Positions 34,160-42,880 are shown, numbered from the stretch's first letter. The stretch is DNA of 64,000 bases from Antricoccus suffuscus (GCF_003003235.1 NZ_PVUE01000001.1:434001-498000), one strand, 5' to 3'. Notes: generated by a model from the sequence alone, not told the origin. Made by a program: numbers and translations.

Positions 34160-35146
34160 ATGTCCGAAGATGTATTCGGCGAAGCGTTAGCTCTGATCAA
34201 GCGAACCGGGATACGTGTTGCCGACGGCGATCTTGATCGGATGCTGCTCGTTCTACCCAATCGAACCCCGCTGTTCGTGATGCCGCGCACCCAGACAGCT
34301 AGCCCTAGTCCATCTCGAATCGCGGCAGACGTGCGCCGCGCGGGGCGTCGGCGTGTTCTCTATCTACTACCCCGGCTCGGGCGCGCCTTACGTACAGCCG
34401 CGGTATCTGGAGAAGTCGATGCCGTGTCAACTGAAATCGAACGAGTCATAATTCGCGGCCGTGACTATGTGACGGCGTCCGGCCCGGCGCCGGCCGAAGC
34501 GCAATCGGGTCGAACGGCGTGGGGACGGTGGGCGCTGGAACGCGTCCTAATACTCGCCACAGATCCGATGAGCCAAATGGATCTTGCGTCTGCTGTCGGA
34601 ATAAGCCAACAAGCTGTGTCGAAAATCCTCCGTCAGCACCCCTCCGTTTGGAGAGGATCGGCTGGATGGCAAGCGGAGCCGGCCCTACTCCTTGAGTCGT
34701 TGCTACAGGAATACCCGGGCGCAGGTGGCGTCGCGACACACTGGTATCACCTCGACCCTGTGCCACAACAGATACGGCTCCTCGCAGAACTCGCAGAGGA
34801 GTTGGCAATCACCGTGCAGACGACAGGCGACATGGCTGCAGATAGATATGCGCCAAGGCGGCTCCCGACGTACGCGGCCGCGTACTCCGCCGAGGCGATC
34901 GATCTTACTGTCGCCGGCTTTGTTCTAACGGACTCGGATCAGTCGACGCTAAGATTGCAGATTCCCAGAGACAAGACTATTCACCCAGTCGGCAAGTGGT
35001 ACCGGACCAGCAGGAAAGAGCCGACGGACGCCTTCGTCGACCCCGTACTTGCGCTCTGGGATGTCCTGCACGGATCGGGTTCAGATTCTGCTGATGCCGC
35101 ACAGATGCTTCGCGCCGCGATCGTAAACGGCACGCTACGTGCCTGA
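34160..35146 (+). CDS. AbiEi-like antitoxin / winged-helix regulator
   Basis: 328 residues. A central winged helix-turn-helix (MDLASAVGISQQAVSKILRQ, about 140-159) is flanked by an N-terminal domain and a long C-terminal beta-rich domain ending near VDPVLALWDVLHGSG. Gene order, the 8-bp overlap with a nucleotidyltransferase-fold gene, and this domain layout match AbiE-type (type IV) toxin-antitoxin pairs, where the antitoxin is a DNA-binding autorepressor. Family assignment is by architecture; the protein is longer than typical AbiEi. Codon use is less GC-rich than the neighbours, which suggests acquisition. Confidence 0.65.
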   Translation: MSEDVFGEALALIKRTGIRVADGDLDRMLLVLPNRTPLFVMPRTQTASPSPSRIAADVRRAGRRRVLYLLPRLGRALRTAAVSGEVDAVSTEIERVIIRGRDYVTASGPAPAEAQSGRTAWGRWALERVLILATDPMSQMDLASAVGISQQAVSKILRQHPSVWRGSAGWQAEPALLLESLLQEYPGAGGVATHWYHLDPVPQQIRLLAELAEELAITVQTTGDMAADRYAPRRLPTYAAAYSAEAIDLTVAGFVLTDSDQSTLRLQIPRDKTIHPVGKWYRTSRKEPTDAFVDPVLALWDVLHGSGSDSADAAQMLRAAIVNGTLRA

Positions 35147-35912
35147 CTCGATCCATATCGTCTCAACGTCGAATGCCAGCGATCTGGGACTAATTGCGCT
35201 CGCTGACCTTGCCGTTGCGGCGAGCGGAACGCCGTACCGCGTCGTCGGCGGGCAGATGGTTCGCCTGCTGACGCACATTTATCCGATACCCGGAGTGATG
35301 GAGCGGGCGACGACTGACGCCGACGCTGGAGTCGACGAATTAACAGCGACCGGTCTCGGCCTGCACAGTGCATTGCTGGATCAGGGTTACACAGCAGAAT
35401 CTGGCAATCATTACGCCAAGGAACTCGTGGGACAGGGTCGGCTTGAAGTGGATATCCTGGTTCCGCGATCTGTATCAGCCAAGACGGTGCGACTAGGAGG
35501 CCGGGGGTTCGATCCAATACCTGGACTTAATTTTGCGTTGGCGCGGTCGCCTACGTGCGTCGAGGTCAACGTGAATCTGCAAGACGGTCGGCTCCTGCGG
35601 TTCGTCGTGCCTATCCCTGACGTAGAGGCAGCGCTTGTCCTTAAACTGCTCGCGTGGCAGAAACGGTTGGCTGAAAAGGACCTCAGAGACGTCGCAGCAT
35701 TACTCGAAATCGCGCATGCGCACCGTGAGTCATTTAGTCAGCCTTGGTATCTCGATGATGTGGCACGAGCGGCAAGAGGGGAGCGGCGCGATGCGGCGTT
35801 AGCCGCTTATCAGACCGCGGATTATCTGGATCGAGGCGGGCCCAAGGACGTGCACATTCAGCCTGCCCGGTTACGTGCGTTGATTGAGCGTCATATCCGC
35901 AATCCGAAGTAG
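35139..35912 (+). CDS. AbiEii-like nucleotidyltransferase toxin
   Basis: 257 residues. VVGGQMVRLL near 35-44 and TTDADAGVD near 58-66 (Asp60, Asp62) form the GG...DxD core of the nucleotidyltransferase fold. KLLAWQKRLAEKDLRDVAALLE near 171 reproduces the K...R...KDxxD pattern of AbiEii/AbiGii proteins. Such toxins transfer nucleotides, in known cases to tRNA, and arrest growth on phage infection. It overlaps the antitoxin gene by 8 bases, starting from GTG. No stop signal is evident downstream. Confidence 0.7.
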   Translation: MPDSIHIVSTSNASDLGLIALADLAVAASGTPYRVVGGQMVRLLTHIYPIPGVMERATTDADAGVDELTATGLGLHSALLDQGYTAESGNHYAKELVGQGRLEVDILVPRSVSAKTVRLGGRGFDPIPGLNFALARSPTCVEVNVNLQDGRLLRFVVPIPDVEAALVLKLLAWQKRLAEKDLRDVAALLEIAHAHRESFSQPWYLDDVARAARGERRDAALAAYQTADYLDRGGPKDVHIQPARLRALIERHIRNPK

Positions 35913-36061
35913 TGGACAAAAATGCGAGGTCACCGCTCGCGGCCCGTGGTCTGGACCGAGCGAGACGCAGCGTGTCGAAACGCTCGCCCACCGGCGAGCG
36001 ATGTGTGGGGTTATGGCGATCACATCGACACGTCCGCGGTACGACGGTAGTCTTCCTATCC

Positions 36062-36157
36062 ATGATGGTCCGTCGCCAGCCGCTGCCTGCGCTGCCAGTC
36101 TTGGTATCGCGCCGCGCTGTTGACCTCATGCGGTTCTGCTCCGACCGCTGTTGCTAG
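36062..36157 (+). CDS. Cysteine-rich leader peptide (putative attenuator) upstream of sfnG
   Basis: 31 codons (30 from the second ATG). The peptide ends LVSRRAVDLMRFCSDRCC, matching the RRxVDLxRVxSxxC pattern of the short actinobacterial leader peptides that precede sulfur genes. Cys-Cys are the last two codons before TAG. TAGTCT at 36048-36053 would place a transcription start at or next to the ATG, so the ORF may be leaderless. By analogy with mycobacterial polycysteine ORFs, ribosome stalling at the Cys codons when cysteine is low would raise expression of the monooxygenase at 36218. The 305-bp gap 35913-36217 holds nothing else I can name. Confidence 0.75.
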   Translation: MMVRRQPLPALPVLVSRRAVDLMRFCSDRCC

Positions 36158-36217
36158 AGCGCATCACCTCAGCGCCCACCAACATCACTTTTCTCCATTC
36201 AAGGAGCTTTTGCCGTC

Positions 36218-37381
36218 ATGGCTATCGATCTTCAATCACGACTCGCCGATCCGCTGAAGTTCGCCTACTGGGTGCCTAATGTCTCCGGTGGCCTGGTCAT
36301 CAGCACGATCGAGCAGCGCACCAGCTGGGACTTCGACTACAACAAGAAGCTTGCCCGAATCGCCGAGAACAGCGGCTTCGAGTACGCGCTCACTCAGGCC
36401 AGGTACGCCGCGTCGTACGGCGCCGACAAGCAGCATGAGGCGACCAGTTTTTCACTTGCGTTGCTCGCGGCCACCGAACGGCTCAAGGTGATCGCGGCGG
36501 TGCATCCGGGCATGTGGCATCCCGGTGTGCTGGCCAAGTACGTCATCACCGCCGACCACATCTCGAACGGCCGCGCGGCGGTCAACATCGTGTCGGGTTG
36601 GCTGAAGGACGAGTTCGTGAATTTCGGGCTGCCGTGGCTCGAGCACGACGAACGCTACGTGCGGACCGAAGAGTTCATCCGGGCCCTTCGCGGACTGTGG
36701 ACCGAGACGGACTACTCGCAGCACGGAAAGTACTACGACATCAGCAATTTCACCCTCAATCCGCCGCCGGTCGACGTGCCTGGTCGGGCCCACCCGGAGG
36801 TCTTCTTTGGTGGTAACTCGACCGCCGCGCAGGCGACGGCCGGGCGCGTCGCGGACTGGTACTTCTCCAACGGTAAAGATCTCGAGGGATTCTCTGAGAA
36901 CATCGGCGGCGTCGTCGCCTCGGCGCAGGAGTCCGGGCGCGCACCCCGATTCGGCTTGAACGGATTCGTGATTGCCCGCGACACCCAGAAGGAAGCCCGA
37001 GAGACGCTGCGCGAGATCGTCGCGAAGGCCCATAAGCCTGCGGTAGAAGGATTCCGCGACTCGGTGCAGGAGGCCGGTGCATCCACTACAGACAACAAGG
37101 GGATGTGGGCCGACTCGTCGTACGAGGATTTGGTGCAGTACAACGATGGTTTCAAGACCGAGCTGATCGGTACGCCGGAGCAGATCGCCGAACGTATCGT
37201 GGAATACAAGAAGCGTGGCGTCAACCTGATCTTGACCTGCTACTTGCACTTCCAGGAGGAGGTGGAGCAGTTCGGCCGGGAGATCCTCCCCATCGTGCGA
37301 GAGTTGGAAGCCGACCTCGCGCTCGCAAATGGCCTCGAACTCCGTGCAGTCGAGGCGGCGCCTGCCCTGCCCGTCGGCTAG
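36218..37381 (+). CDS. sfnG: Dimethylsulfone monooxygenase (SfnG-type flavin-dependent)
   Basis: 387 residues of the bacterial luciferase-like flavin monooxygenase family. FAYWVPNVSGGLVISTIEQR near 14-33 and VNIVSGWLKDEFVNFGLPWLEHDERYVRTEEFIRAL-type segments are specific to SfnG, which cleaves dimethylsulfone with FMNH2 and O2 to methanesulfinate and formaldehyde. The surroundings (leader peptide with terminal cysteines) support a role in sulfur supply. No flavin reductase or ssuD is adjacent; the reductase must be encoded elsewhere. AAGGAGC is the ribosome site. Confidence 0.85.
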   Translation: MAIDLQSRLADPLKFAYWVPNVSGGLVISTIEQRTSWDFDYNKKLARIAENSGFEYALTQARYAASYGADKQHEATSFSLALLAATERLKVIAAVHPGMWHPGVLAKYVITADHISNGRAAVNIVSGWLKDEFVNFGLPWLEHDERYVRTEEFIRALRGLWTETDYSQHGKYYDISNFTLNPPPVDVPGRAHPEVFFGGNSTAAQATAGRVADWYFSNGKDLEGFSENIGGVVASAQESGRAPRFGLNGFVIARDTQKEARETLREIVAKAHKPAVEGFRDSVQEAGASTTDNKGMWADSSYEDLVQYNDGFKTELIGTPEQIAERIVEYKKRGVNLILTCYLHFQEEVEQFGREILPIVRELEADLALANGLELRAVEAAPALPVG

Positions 37382-37384
37382 CGC

Positions 37385-38338
37385 TCAGTTCTTGCTCAGG
37401 TGGCGGCGCGCTTCTTCGACGTACGCCGCAATGCCCGTCTCGATTGGGCTATGCGCGCGGCCGCGACCAATGATTCGGGTGATCGCCGACTCGTCGGTGC
37501 GTGAGGCGAGTCCCGACACGTCGCGTTCGCCCTCGCTCGTCAGGCTGATCTCGGCGCCGGGCACCAAGTCCCGGACGATATCGGCCACCTGGGCGATGGT
37601 TGTCGTATCGCCGCCTGTATTGGGAAACCAGGTGCCGCCGAAGTCGTCAGGCGAAGTCTGCAGGAGAGCGTGAAGCTGCATCGCCACATCGTCGACAGAC
37701 ACCAGGCTGACGGCCGCGTCGGCGAACCCCACTGAGGCGGGTACGCCGGTGACGGGGTTCTCCACCAACTGCGCCATCCAGCTGGTGGCACCTGCCTTGC
37801 GACCGTAGCCGTAAACAATACTGGGCCGCAGTCCCGCTACGAACATGCCGTAGCGCTCACGATAGAGGTCGGCAAGTTTCTCCATATATATCTTGCCCGC
37901 GCCGTACGTCGGAAGCCCCGGGCAGCCGTACGGCGCCGCGGACTCGGTGAGTGGGAAGTCCGCCTCGTCGTACATCGCGTCGGAGCCGAAAACCGCGACC
38001 GAACTCGCCATCAGCACCTGAGCGGTGCGCGCGGCGCGGGCCGCGTCGAGAAGGTTCGTCGTACCGACGACATTGACGTACGCCGCGGTCAGCGCGTCGT
38101 CGCTGCTTTCGGAACCGAGCTTGAAGGCGAGATGTACGACGCGGTCGACTCCATCAAGCGCTGCAGCGAGTGAGTCGAGGGAACACACATCGCCGGTTAT
38201 CACTTCGGCGGCGGCCAGATCGTCGCTAAGCGGTGACGGCGACGCGTCGAACAGTCGTACCTGATCTCCGGCGTCGAGGAGCAGCTTCGCCAGCCGCGTG
38301 CCGATGATGCCTGTGCCGCCAGTGATCAGGACTCTCAC
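37385..38338 (-). CDS. NAD-dependent epimerase/dehydratase family protein (extended SDR)
   Basis: 317 residues from GTG 38338, which has GAGGAGC upstream. The Rossmann motif is TGGTGIIG near 7-14, TYGAGKIYME near 150 is the YxxxK site, and SVAVFG near 121 supplies the Ser. The C-terminal half is the variable substrate domain. Related to UDP-sugar epimerases and reductases; the substrate is not clear. It is convergent with sfnG (3 bp between stops). One copy of the 52-bp palindromic repeat stands upstream. Confidence 0.87.
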   Translation of the reverse strand: MRVLITGGTGIIGTRLAKLLLDAGDQVRLFDASPSPLSDDLAAAEVITGDVCSLDSLAAALDGVDRVVHLAFKLGSESSDDALTAAYVNVVGTTNLLDAARAARTAQVLMASSVAVFGSDAMYDEADFPLTESAAPYGCPGLPTYGAGKIYMEKLADLYRERYGMFVAGLRPSIVYGYGRKAGATSWMAQLVENPVTGVPASVGFADAAVSLVSVDDVAMQLHALLQTSPDDFGGTWFPNTGGDTTTIAQVADIVRDLVPGAEISLTSEGERDVSGLASRTDESAITRIIGRGRAHSPIETGIAAYVEEARRHLSKN

Positions 38339-38385
38339 TGTGTTGCTCCTCGGGTCGCGACGGTATTTACCCCTACGGCGCCACT

Positions 38386-38437
38386 CTAACGTCCGGCAAA
38401 GTGGTCGCCAGGGCGACCAGTTTGCCGGACGCAACGG
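38386..38437. repeat. 52-bp palindromic repeat, copy 1
   Basis: Starts CTAACGTCCGGCAAAGTGG and ends TTTGCCGGACGCAACGG. The 19-bp arms (38391-38409, 38412-38430) differ at one position and would form a long hairpin. It lies 14 bp past the stop of the minus-strand gene at 38452. Copies 2 and 3 are at 42987 and 44059. Confidence 0.85.
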
Positions 38438-38451
38438 AATTCAGCGTTGGG

Positions 38452-38898
38452 CTAGACGTTGAGTGCGGCGAGCAGGACCACGACTACGGTTGCAACGGCA
38501 AACAGCCCGTGTAGACCAACGACCGCGACCGGGAAATGCGCCTCCGCGGGCACCACGGCACCGGTCGACGATCCGGCGCCGACCTTCACCCCCACGGCCT
38601 GATGTTGGGTGCGGTACGACGGAACCCACCGCAACAGCATGGTCAGCCCGAGAACGGCCACGACGACAAGGACGATGAAGGAGATCCAGGCCAGCGCGCG
38701 CACATCTGCGATCATGTAAATGATCCAGACGACGAGGCCGGCCGCGGCCAGGCCGAAGTGACCGAAGATCACCGCCGGTGGGAATCGGCTAGCGCCCTCG
38801 GCCCCTGGACGCGCGCCGCCTTTTGCGATCCAGGTGGCGAGCAGATAGAAACCGCCACCGGCGGCCAAAATCCACAAGATCAATGCGACAACGTCCAT
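38452..38898 (-). CDS. Four-helix integral membrane protein
   Basis: 148 residues from ATG 38898, chosen for its GGAGGAG site; the frame is open further upstream. Hydrophobic segments at about 2-22, 42-62, 70-90 and 124-147. No motif is recognised. It is encoded 49 bp downstream of the DUF2231-type gene, most likely as its operon partner. Confidence 0.75.
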   Translation of the reverse strand: MDVVALILWILAAGGGFYLLATWIAKGGARPGAEGASRFPPAVIFGHFGLAAAGLVVWIIYMIADVRALAWISFIVLVVVAVLGLTMLLRWVPSYRTQHQAVGVKVGAGSSTGAVVPAEAHFPVAVVGLHGLFAVATVVVVLLAALNV

Positions 38899-38947
38899 GA
38901 CAATCTCCTCCTGGTTGATGCTCTGTTGAGTCCGGGGCCTAGCTGGT

Positions 38948-39574
38948 CTACCGGTTGGTGTGTACGGCGGGGCGGACGGACTGGTCCTTCGGGTTGTTGG
39001 CGGCGGGGGTAGTGCTGGGGAGGGCCGCGGTTTTTGAATGCCTGGCCTGCCCGGGATCTCTGTCCTTCGCGAACCCTTCGGCCTGGGTGACTTCATCTGC
39101 CACCCGTACGCCGTACCGGTACGCGAGTTTGCCGCCGAGGTAACCCGACCCGGCCAGTGTGGCGAGCGATACTGCGGACAGCACCAGTTGCCAGGTGCCG
39201 ACGGCGTTCCCGTCGCTGGAGAAGCCGAAACGCCAGGCGAAATTGACCCCGTAGGCCACGGTGACGGCGAGGTTGAGGCTCATGTGCAGCAGCGCCGTGC
39301 GGAACGCCGGCGTACCGGTCGGAATCGCGAACATGTCCAGGAAGCCGACCATCGCGGCCGCCAAGGCGCCGAGTACGCCGATTGCGATCAGCCATTCCGC
39401 GCCCTGAACTAAGAATCCTGGCTTGCTGACGATGAGGGACGCAATGTCAAAGACGAGACTCGCGACCCAGGCGCCGATCGGGACGGTCACCAGCATCGGG
39501 TGGAAGGGATGTCCGTATGGGCCCGCGAGCGCGGCGCTCACCGGTTGCTTTGCTTGGCTGGCCTGATTAGACAT
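38948..39574 (-). CDS. DUF2231-type membrane protein
   Basis: 208 residues. GPYGHPFHPMLVTVPIGAWVA near 18-38 is the DUF2231 signature, followed by three more helices near 62-80, 96-112 and 128-150 and a polar C-terminal tail of about 50 residues. His pairs in the motif suggest heme or metal binding, as proposed for relatives. It is divergent from the ArsR-like regulator at 39696, with a palindrome between them. Confidence 0.82.
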   Translation of the reverse strand: MSNQASQAKQPVSAALAGPYGHPFHPMLVTVPIGAWVASLVFDIASLIVSKPGFLVQGAEWLIAIGVLGALAAAMVGFLDMFAIPTGTPAFRTALLHMSLNLAVTVAYGVNFAWRFGFSSDGNAVGTWQLVLSAVSLATLAGSGYLGGKLAYRYGVRVADEVTQAEGFAKDRDPGQARHSKTAALPSTTPAANNPKDQSVRPAVHTNR

Positions 39575-39610
39575 CGCGGCTCCTTAGTAGTTTCTCCAAT
39601 CATTATTAGT

Positions 39611-39625
39611 CTTTTAGTCTAAAAG
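39611..39625. promoter_or_regulatory. 15-bp palindrome, candidate operator of the ArsR-like regulator
   Basis: CTTTTAG (39611-39617), T, CTAAAAG (39619-39625), perfect arms. TTAGTCT is also directly repeated here (from 39606 and 39614). It is 36 bp from the DUF2231 start and 70 bp from the regulator start, which suits control of the membrane-protein operon. Confidence 0.65.
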
Positions 39626-39695
39626 CGTCAAGGGACCCGTGAAATTGCAGCCAGTTCCGAGTAATACTCTCGCTTGTTGGCGTTATTATTGATCC

Positions 39696-40409
39696 GTGAA
39701 GGAATCGAATTCAGAGGGATCGGTTGACCCCGTTCGAGCGGTGTCGGCCCTGGACGACCCGTCGCGCCGGAAGATTTATCAGTACGCGCGCGATGCTCGG
39801 CGCCCGATCAGCAGGGAGCAGGCCGCAGAAGCGGTCGGCATTTCCCGCAAGCTCGCGATTTTCCATCTCGACAAGCTCGTCGAGGTGGGGCTCCTCGTGA
39901 CGCATTACGACGCGGGCAACCGAGTCCGCAAGGTCGGTCGCACGCCCAAGGTCTATGAGCCGGCCGCCATCGACATTGCGGTAACCATCCCCGAGCGCCA
40001 GTACGGCGCGCTGGCGGAAATCCTCGTGCAGGCGCTCGTGACGGAGCGTCCGGGAGAGACTGCCCGTGATGCCGCCTCTCGAGCCGCCCACGAACGTGGA
40101 CGCCTATTCGGAGAGTCGGCTCGGTCCGATCTGCGCGGCGGGAAGCTGGGCCCTGAGCGGGCACTCACGCTCGCGGAGTCCGCGCTGCGGGGCCGCGGAT
40201 TCGAACCGTATCGGGAGAGTCCGGCATGTGTGCGGTTGGCTAACTGCCCGTTTCACCCGCTGGCGGAACGCGAGACTGAGGCGGTCTGCGGCATCAACTA
40301 TGAATTCCTCAGGGGATTCCTCAGCGGTGCCGGAGCCAGCCGGGTGGAGGCGGTCCAGGCTCCGCGACCTGGCGAGTGCTGCGTGCAGCTGCAGGCCGCA
40401 TCCGGGTAG
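39696..40409 (+). CDS. ArsR-like winged-helix regulator with a cysteine-rich sensor domain
   Basis: 237 residues. Residues 10-80 form a winged helix (ISREQAAEAVGISRKLAIFHLDKLVEVG-like). The C-terminal part carries SPACVRLANCPFHPLA, VCGIN and GECCVQL, five to six cysteines that could ligate an iron-sulfur cluster, as in SufR-type regulators. GTG 39696 has no ribosome site but lies seven bases after TATTAT (39684-39689), so the mRNA is probably leaderless. It likely represses the divergent DUF2231 operon in response to redox or iron-sulfur state. Confidence 0.8.
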   Translation: MKESNSEGSVDPVRAVSALDDPSRRKIYQYARDARRPISREQAAEAVGISRKLAIFHLDKLVEVGLLVTHYDAGNRVRKVGRTPKVYEPAAIDIAVTIPERQYGALAEILVQALVTERPGETARDAASRAAHERGRLFGESARSDLRGGKLGPERALTLAESALRGRGFEPYRESPACVRLANCPFHPLAERETEAVCGINYEFLRGFLSGAGASRVEAVQAPRPGECCVQLQAASG

Positions 40410-40439
40410 TGCCCAGCGATGAGTCAAAGTTGCTGGCGT

Positions 40440-40457
40440 GGAAATATCGCCATTTCC
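40440..40457. terminator. Small hairpin between convergent genes
   Basis: GGAAAT (40440-40445) and ATTTCC (40452-40457), six-base loop. It lies between the stops at 40409 (plus) and 40478 (minus). Short and without a T-run, so weak. Confidence 0.35.
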
Positions 40458-40477
40458 GTAAGGGAACTGCTTGGTTG

Positions 40478-41647
40478 CTAGAGGTCGGTAGCGACAATGG
40501 CCAGCGTGAGTTCGGTCAGGCGATCCGCGAGGTCGGACCGGCGGTTTGTGCGGCCGGTGCGCACGAGGTTATTGATGACGGTGAAGGCGGCATTCACCAT
40601 CAACTGCAGCTCGCCGGGCTCGCGACCGGGGAGCGCCCGGTCGACAATCCGCACCCACACGTCGAGATAGTCCTTCTGGGCTCGAACAGACGCGGCCCGT
40701 TCCTTGTCGGGGAGCTGGTCGCGTTCGCTGATCAGTAGGCCGATCAGGTAGCTGTTCTGGACCGAGAAGTCGATATGCGACCGCATGAGGATTGTCAGCG
40801 CGGTGCGTGGATCCGGGGCGGCGTGTACCTGCGGAAGCCCCGCGTGTAACCGCTCGTATCCGCGCACCATAACCGCGGCCAACAGGTCCGCCTTGCCGGC
40901 GAAGTGCTTATAGACACTCGGCCCGGCGATACCCACCGCAGAGCCGATGTCGTTCATGCTGACGGACCCGAATCCCCGACGATCAAACAGCTCGGCGGCG
41001 GCGTTGAGTAGCTGTTCGCGGCGCGACTCGGAATCGGATCGGTGACTCCTACGGTTGACTAGCTTGGCTGCCGGGTCCGCGCGCACGTCGCAGCGTACGA
41101 CGGCGTACGCCACTTGCCGGGCCACGTGTTCGAGTCGGCGCGACGGTAGGTCAACGCGCCGCGCGGCCAGACTTGCGAGTACGCCGAGGAGTGACCATGC
41201 GACAAGTTCCGCATTGGCATCGGTGAGGTCGTTCCGCTCGGCGCGGAGCAGCCCGGCCATGTGCTTGACCAGGTCGGTGAGCTGAGCCCTCAGCGCCGCA
41301 TGTTCCTCATCAGGCAGATGACGCGCCTCGCGTTGCCAGAGTCCTGCCAGACCACTGCGCGTCATAGACAGGGTCACCAGAGCCGTCACGAGACCGTCGA
41401 CGTCGGTGGACCGGCGGGCGGCCCCGTCCAGGGAGTTGAAGCCGCCCTGGACGGTGGTCAAAAGGAGCTCCTGTTTGTTGCGGACATGCCGGTAGAGCGC
41501 CGGGGCGGAAATCCCGACCGCGTCCGCTACATCGGCTAGCGCAACGCCGTGATATCCGTGGACCCGGAAAAGGTCGGCCGCCGCGGCCACGATCTGACTC
41601 TTGCGATTTCGTGGCCGGGTGGTTTTGACCGCTTCGCTGCTCGACAT
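40478..41647 (-). CDS. Tandem TetR regulator (two TetR units in one chain)
   Basis: 389 residues from ATG 41647 (AAAGGACGAGA upstream). Two complete helix-turn-helix domains are present: QIVAAAADLFRVHGYHGVAL through SAPALYRHVRNK near 17-60, and QLLNAAAELFDRRGFGSVSM through AGPSVYKHFAGK near 207-250. Each has its own helical domain, so the gene is an internal duplication of about 190 residues. A monomer could act like a TetR dimer. It lies 81 bp downstream of the acyl-CoA dehydrogenase gene on the same strand and likely regulates it. Confidence 0.88.
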   Translation of the reverse strand: MSSSEAVKTTRPRNRKSQIVAAAADLFRVHGYHGVALADVADAVGISAPALYRHVRNKQELLLTTVQGGFNSLDGAARRSTDVDGLVTALVTLSMTRSGLAGLWQREARHLPDEEHAALRAQLTDLVKHMAGLLRAERNDLTDANAELVAWSLLGVLASLAARRVDLPSRRLEHVARQVAYAVVRCDVRADPAAKLVNRRSHRSDSESRREQLLNAAAELFDRRGFGSVSMNDIGSAVGIAGPSVYKHFAGKADLLAAVMVRGYERLHAGLPQVHAAPDPRTALTILMRSHIDFSVQNSYLIGLLISERDQLPDKERAASVRAQKDYLDVWVRIVDRALPGREPGELQLMVNAAFTVINNLVRTGRTNRRSDLADRLTELTLAIVATDL

Positions 41648-41728
41648 TCTCGTCCTTTGTGAAGGTGGTGGCGGCATCGGTGTGCGCGGTCAGCCGGTCG
41701 TGCCTTCACCGCGGAGCGCGTGCAAGTG

Positions 41729-42880
41729 TTACAGACCGAGTGACTTAGCGATGATCGTCTTCATGACCTCGCTGGTCCCGCCGTAGATTCGCGATACGCG
41801 AGTGTCGGAGTAGAGCTGCGCGATTGGGTACTCGAGTACGTAGCCGTATCCGCCGTGTAGCTGCAGGCATTTGTCCGCGACTCGGCCAGCCATCTCAGTG
41901 CAGAACAATTTGCACTTCGCCGCGTCGACGGCGGTCAGCTCGCCCGCATCATCCAGCTCGATCGCCTTGTCGACCATCGCCTCGGCGGCTTCGACCTCGG
42001 CCGCGCACTCGGCGAGGACGAACTTCGTGTTTTGAAACCCGGAAAGAGGCTTCTCGAAGATTTGCCGGTCCTTGACGTACGCGATGGTGTGCTCAATCGC
42101 CGACATCGCCAGCGCGTAGCTCTGGACGGCGATGGACAGTCGCTCCCGCGGCAGGTTGTTGCCCAGGTAGGAAAACGCCTTGCCTTCTTCGCCGAGGAGG
42201 TTCTCGGACGGGATGTGTACGTCGGTGAATGAGAGTTCGCATGTATCGCTTGACTTCAGGCCGATCTTGTCCAGCCTGCGACCCACCTCGAAACCTGTCG
42301 ACGTGGTGTCCATGACCAGCAGCGACAGGCCCTCACGGCGATTGTCGCCGCTCGGCGGCGACGTACGGGCGACGACGATGATTAGGTCGGCCTGCGAGCT
42401 GCCGGTGATGAAGGTCTTGGCGCCGTTGAGGATGAAGTCGCCTCCGTCGCGGCGCGCGTTGGTCTTGATGCCAGCCAGGTCTGAGCCGGTGCCCGGCTCG
42501 GTCATCGCGATCGCCAACATCAGCTCACCGCTGGCCACGCCCGGGAACCACCGCTTCTTCTGCTCCTCGTTTGCCAGGTTGAGCAGATACGGCACGATGA
42601 TGCCGGTGGAGATGTTGTAGTTACCGAACGACACCGCCGCCCGAGCAGTCTCCTCGGTCATGACCGCCTGGTACTTATAGCTGGTCTTGCCGGCGCCGCC
42701 GTACTCCTCGGGAACGTCGAACGCCGTCGCGCCGGTCTCGCCGAGCTTCTTGTAGAAGTCGTGCGGCACGTAGCCGATGGACTGCCACTCCGCGTAGTTA
42801 GGCGTGACCTCCTTGGCGATGAAACTGCGAATAGTGGACCGGAATGCCTCGTGGTCTTCGTTATAGATCGTGCGTTGCAC
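41729..42880 (-). CDS. Acyl-CoA dehydrogenase
   Basis: 383 residues, flavoenzyme forming the alpha,beta double bond of acyl-CoA. MTEPGTGSDLAGIKTNA-type segment near 128-144 and QLHGGYGYVLEYPIAQLYSDTRVSRIYGGTSE near 335-366 are signatures. At the MCAD catalytic Glu position the sequence reads IYGGTSE, as in many FadE-type proteins whose base may sit elsewhere. Electron acceptor would be ETF. Regulated perhaps by the double-TetR gene through the operator at 42914. Confidence 0.93.
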   Translation of the reverse strand: MQRTIYNEDHEAFRSTIRSFIAKEVTPNYAEWQSIGYVPHDFYKKLGETGATAFDVPEEYGGAGKTSYKYQAVMTEETARAAVSFGNYNISTGIIVPYLLNLANEEQKKRWFPGVASGELMLAIAMTEPGTGSDLAGIKTNARRDGGDFILNGAKTFITGSSQADLIIVVARTSPPSGDNRREGLSLLVMDTTSTGFEVGRRLDKIGLKSSDTCELSFTDVHIPSENLLGEEGKAFSYLGNNLPRERLSIAVQSYALAMSAIEHTIAYVKDRQIFEKPLSGFQNTKFVLAECAAEVEAAEAMVDKAIELDDAGELTAVDAAKCKLFCTEMAGRVADKCLQLHGGYGYVLEYPIAQLYSDTRVSRIYGGTSEVMKTIIAKSLGL

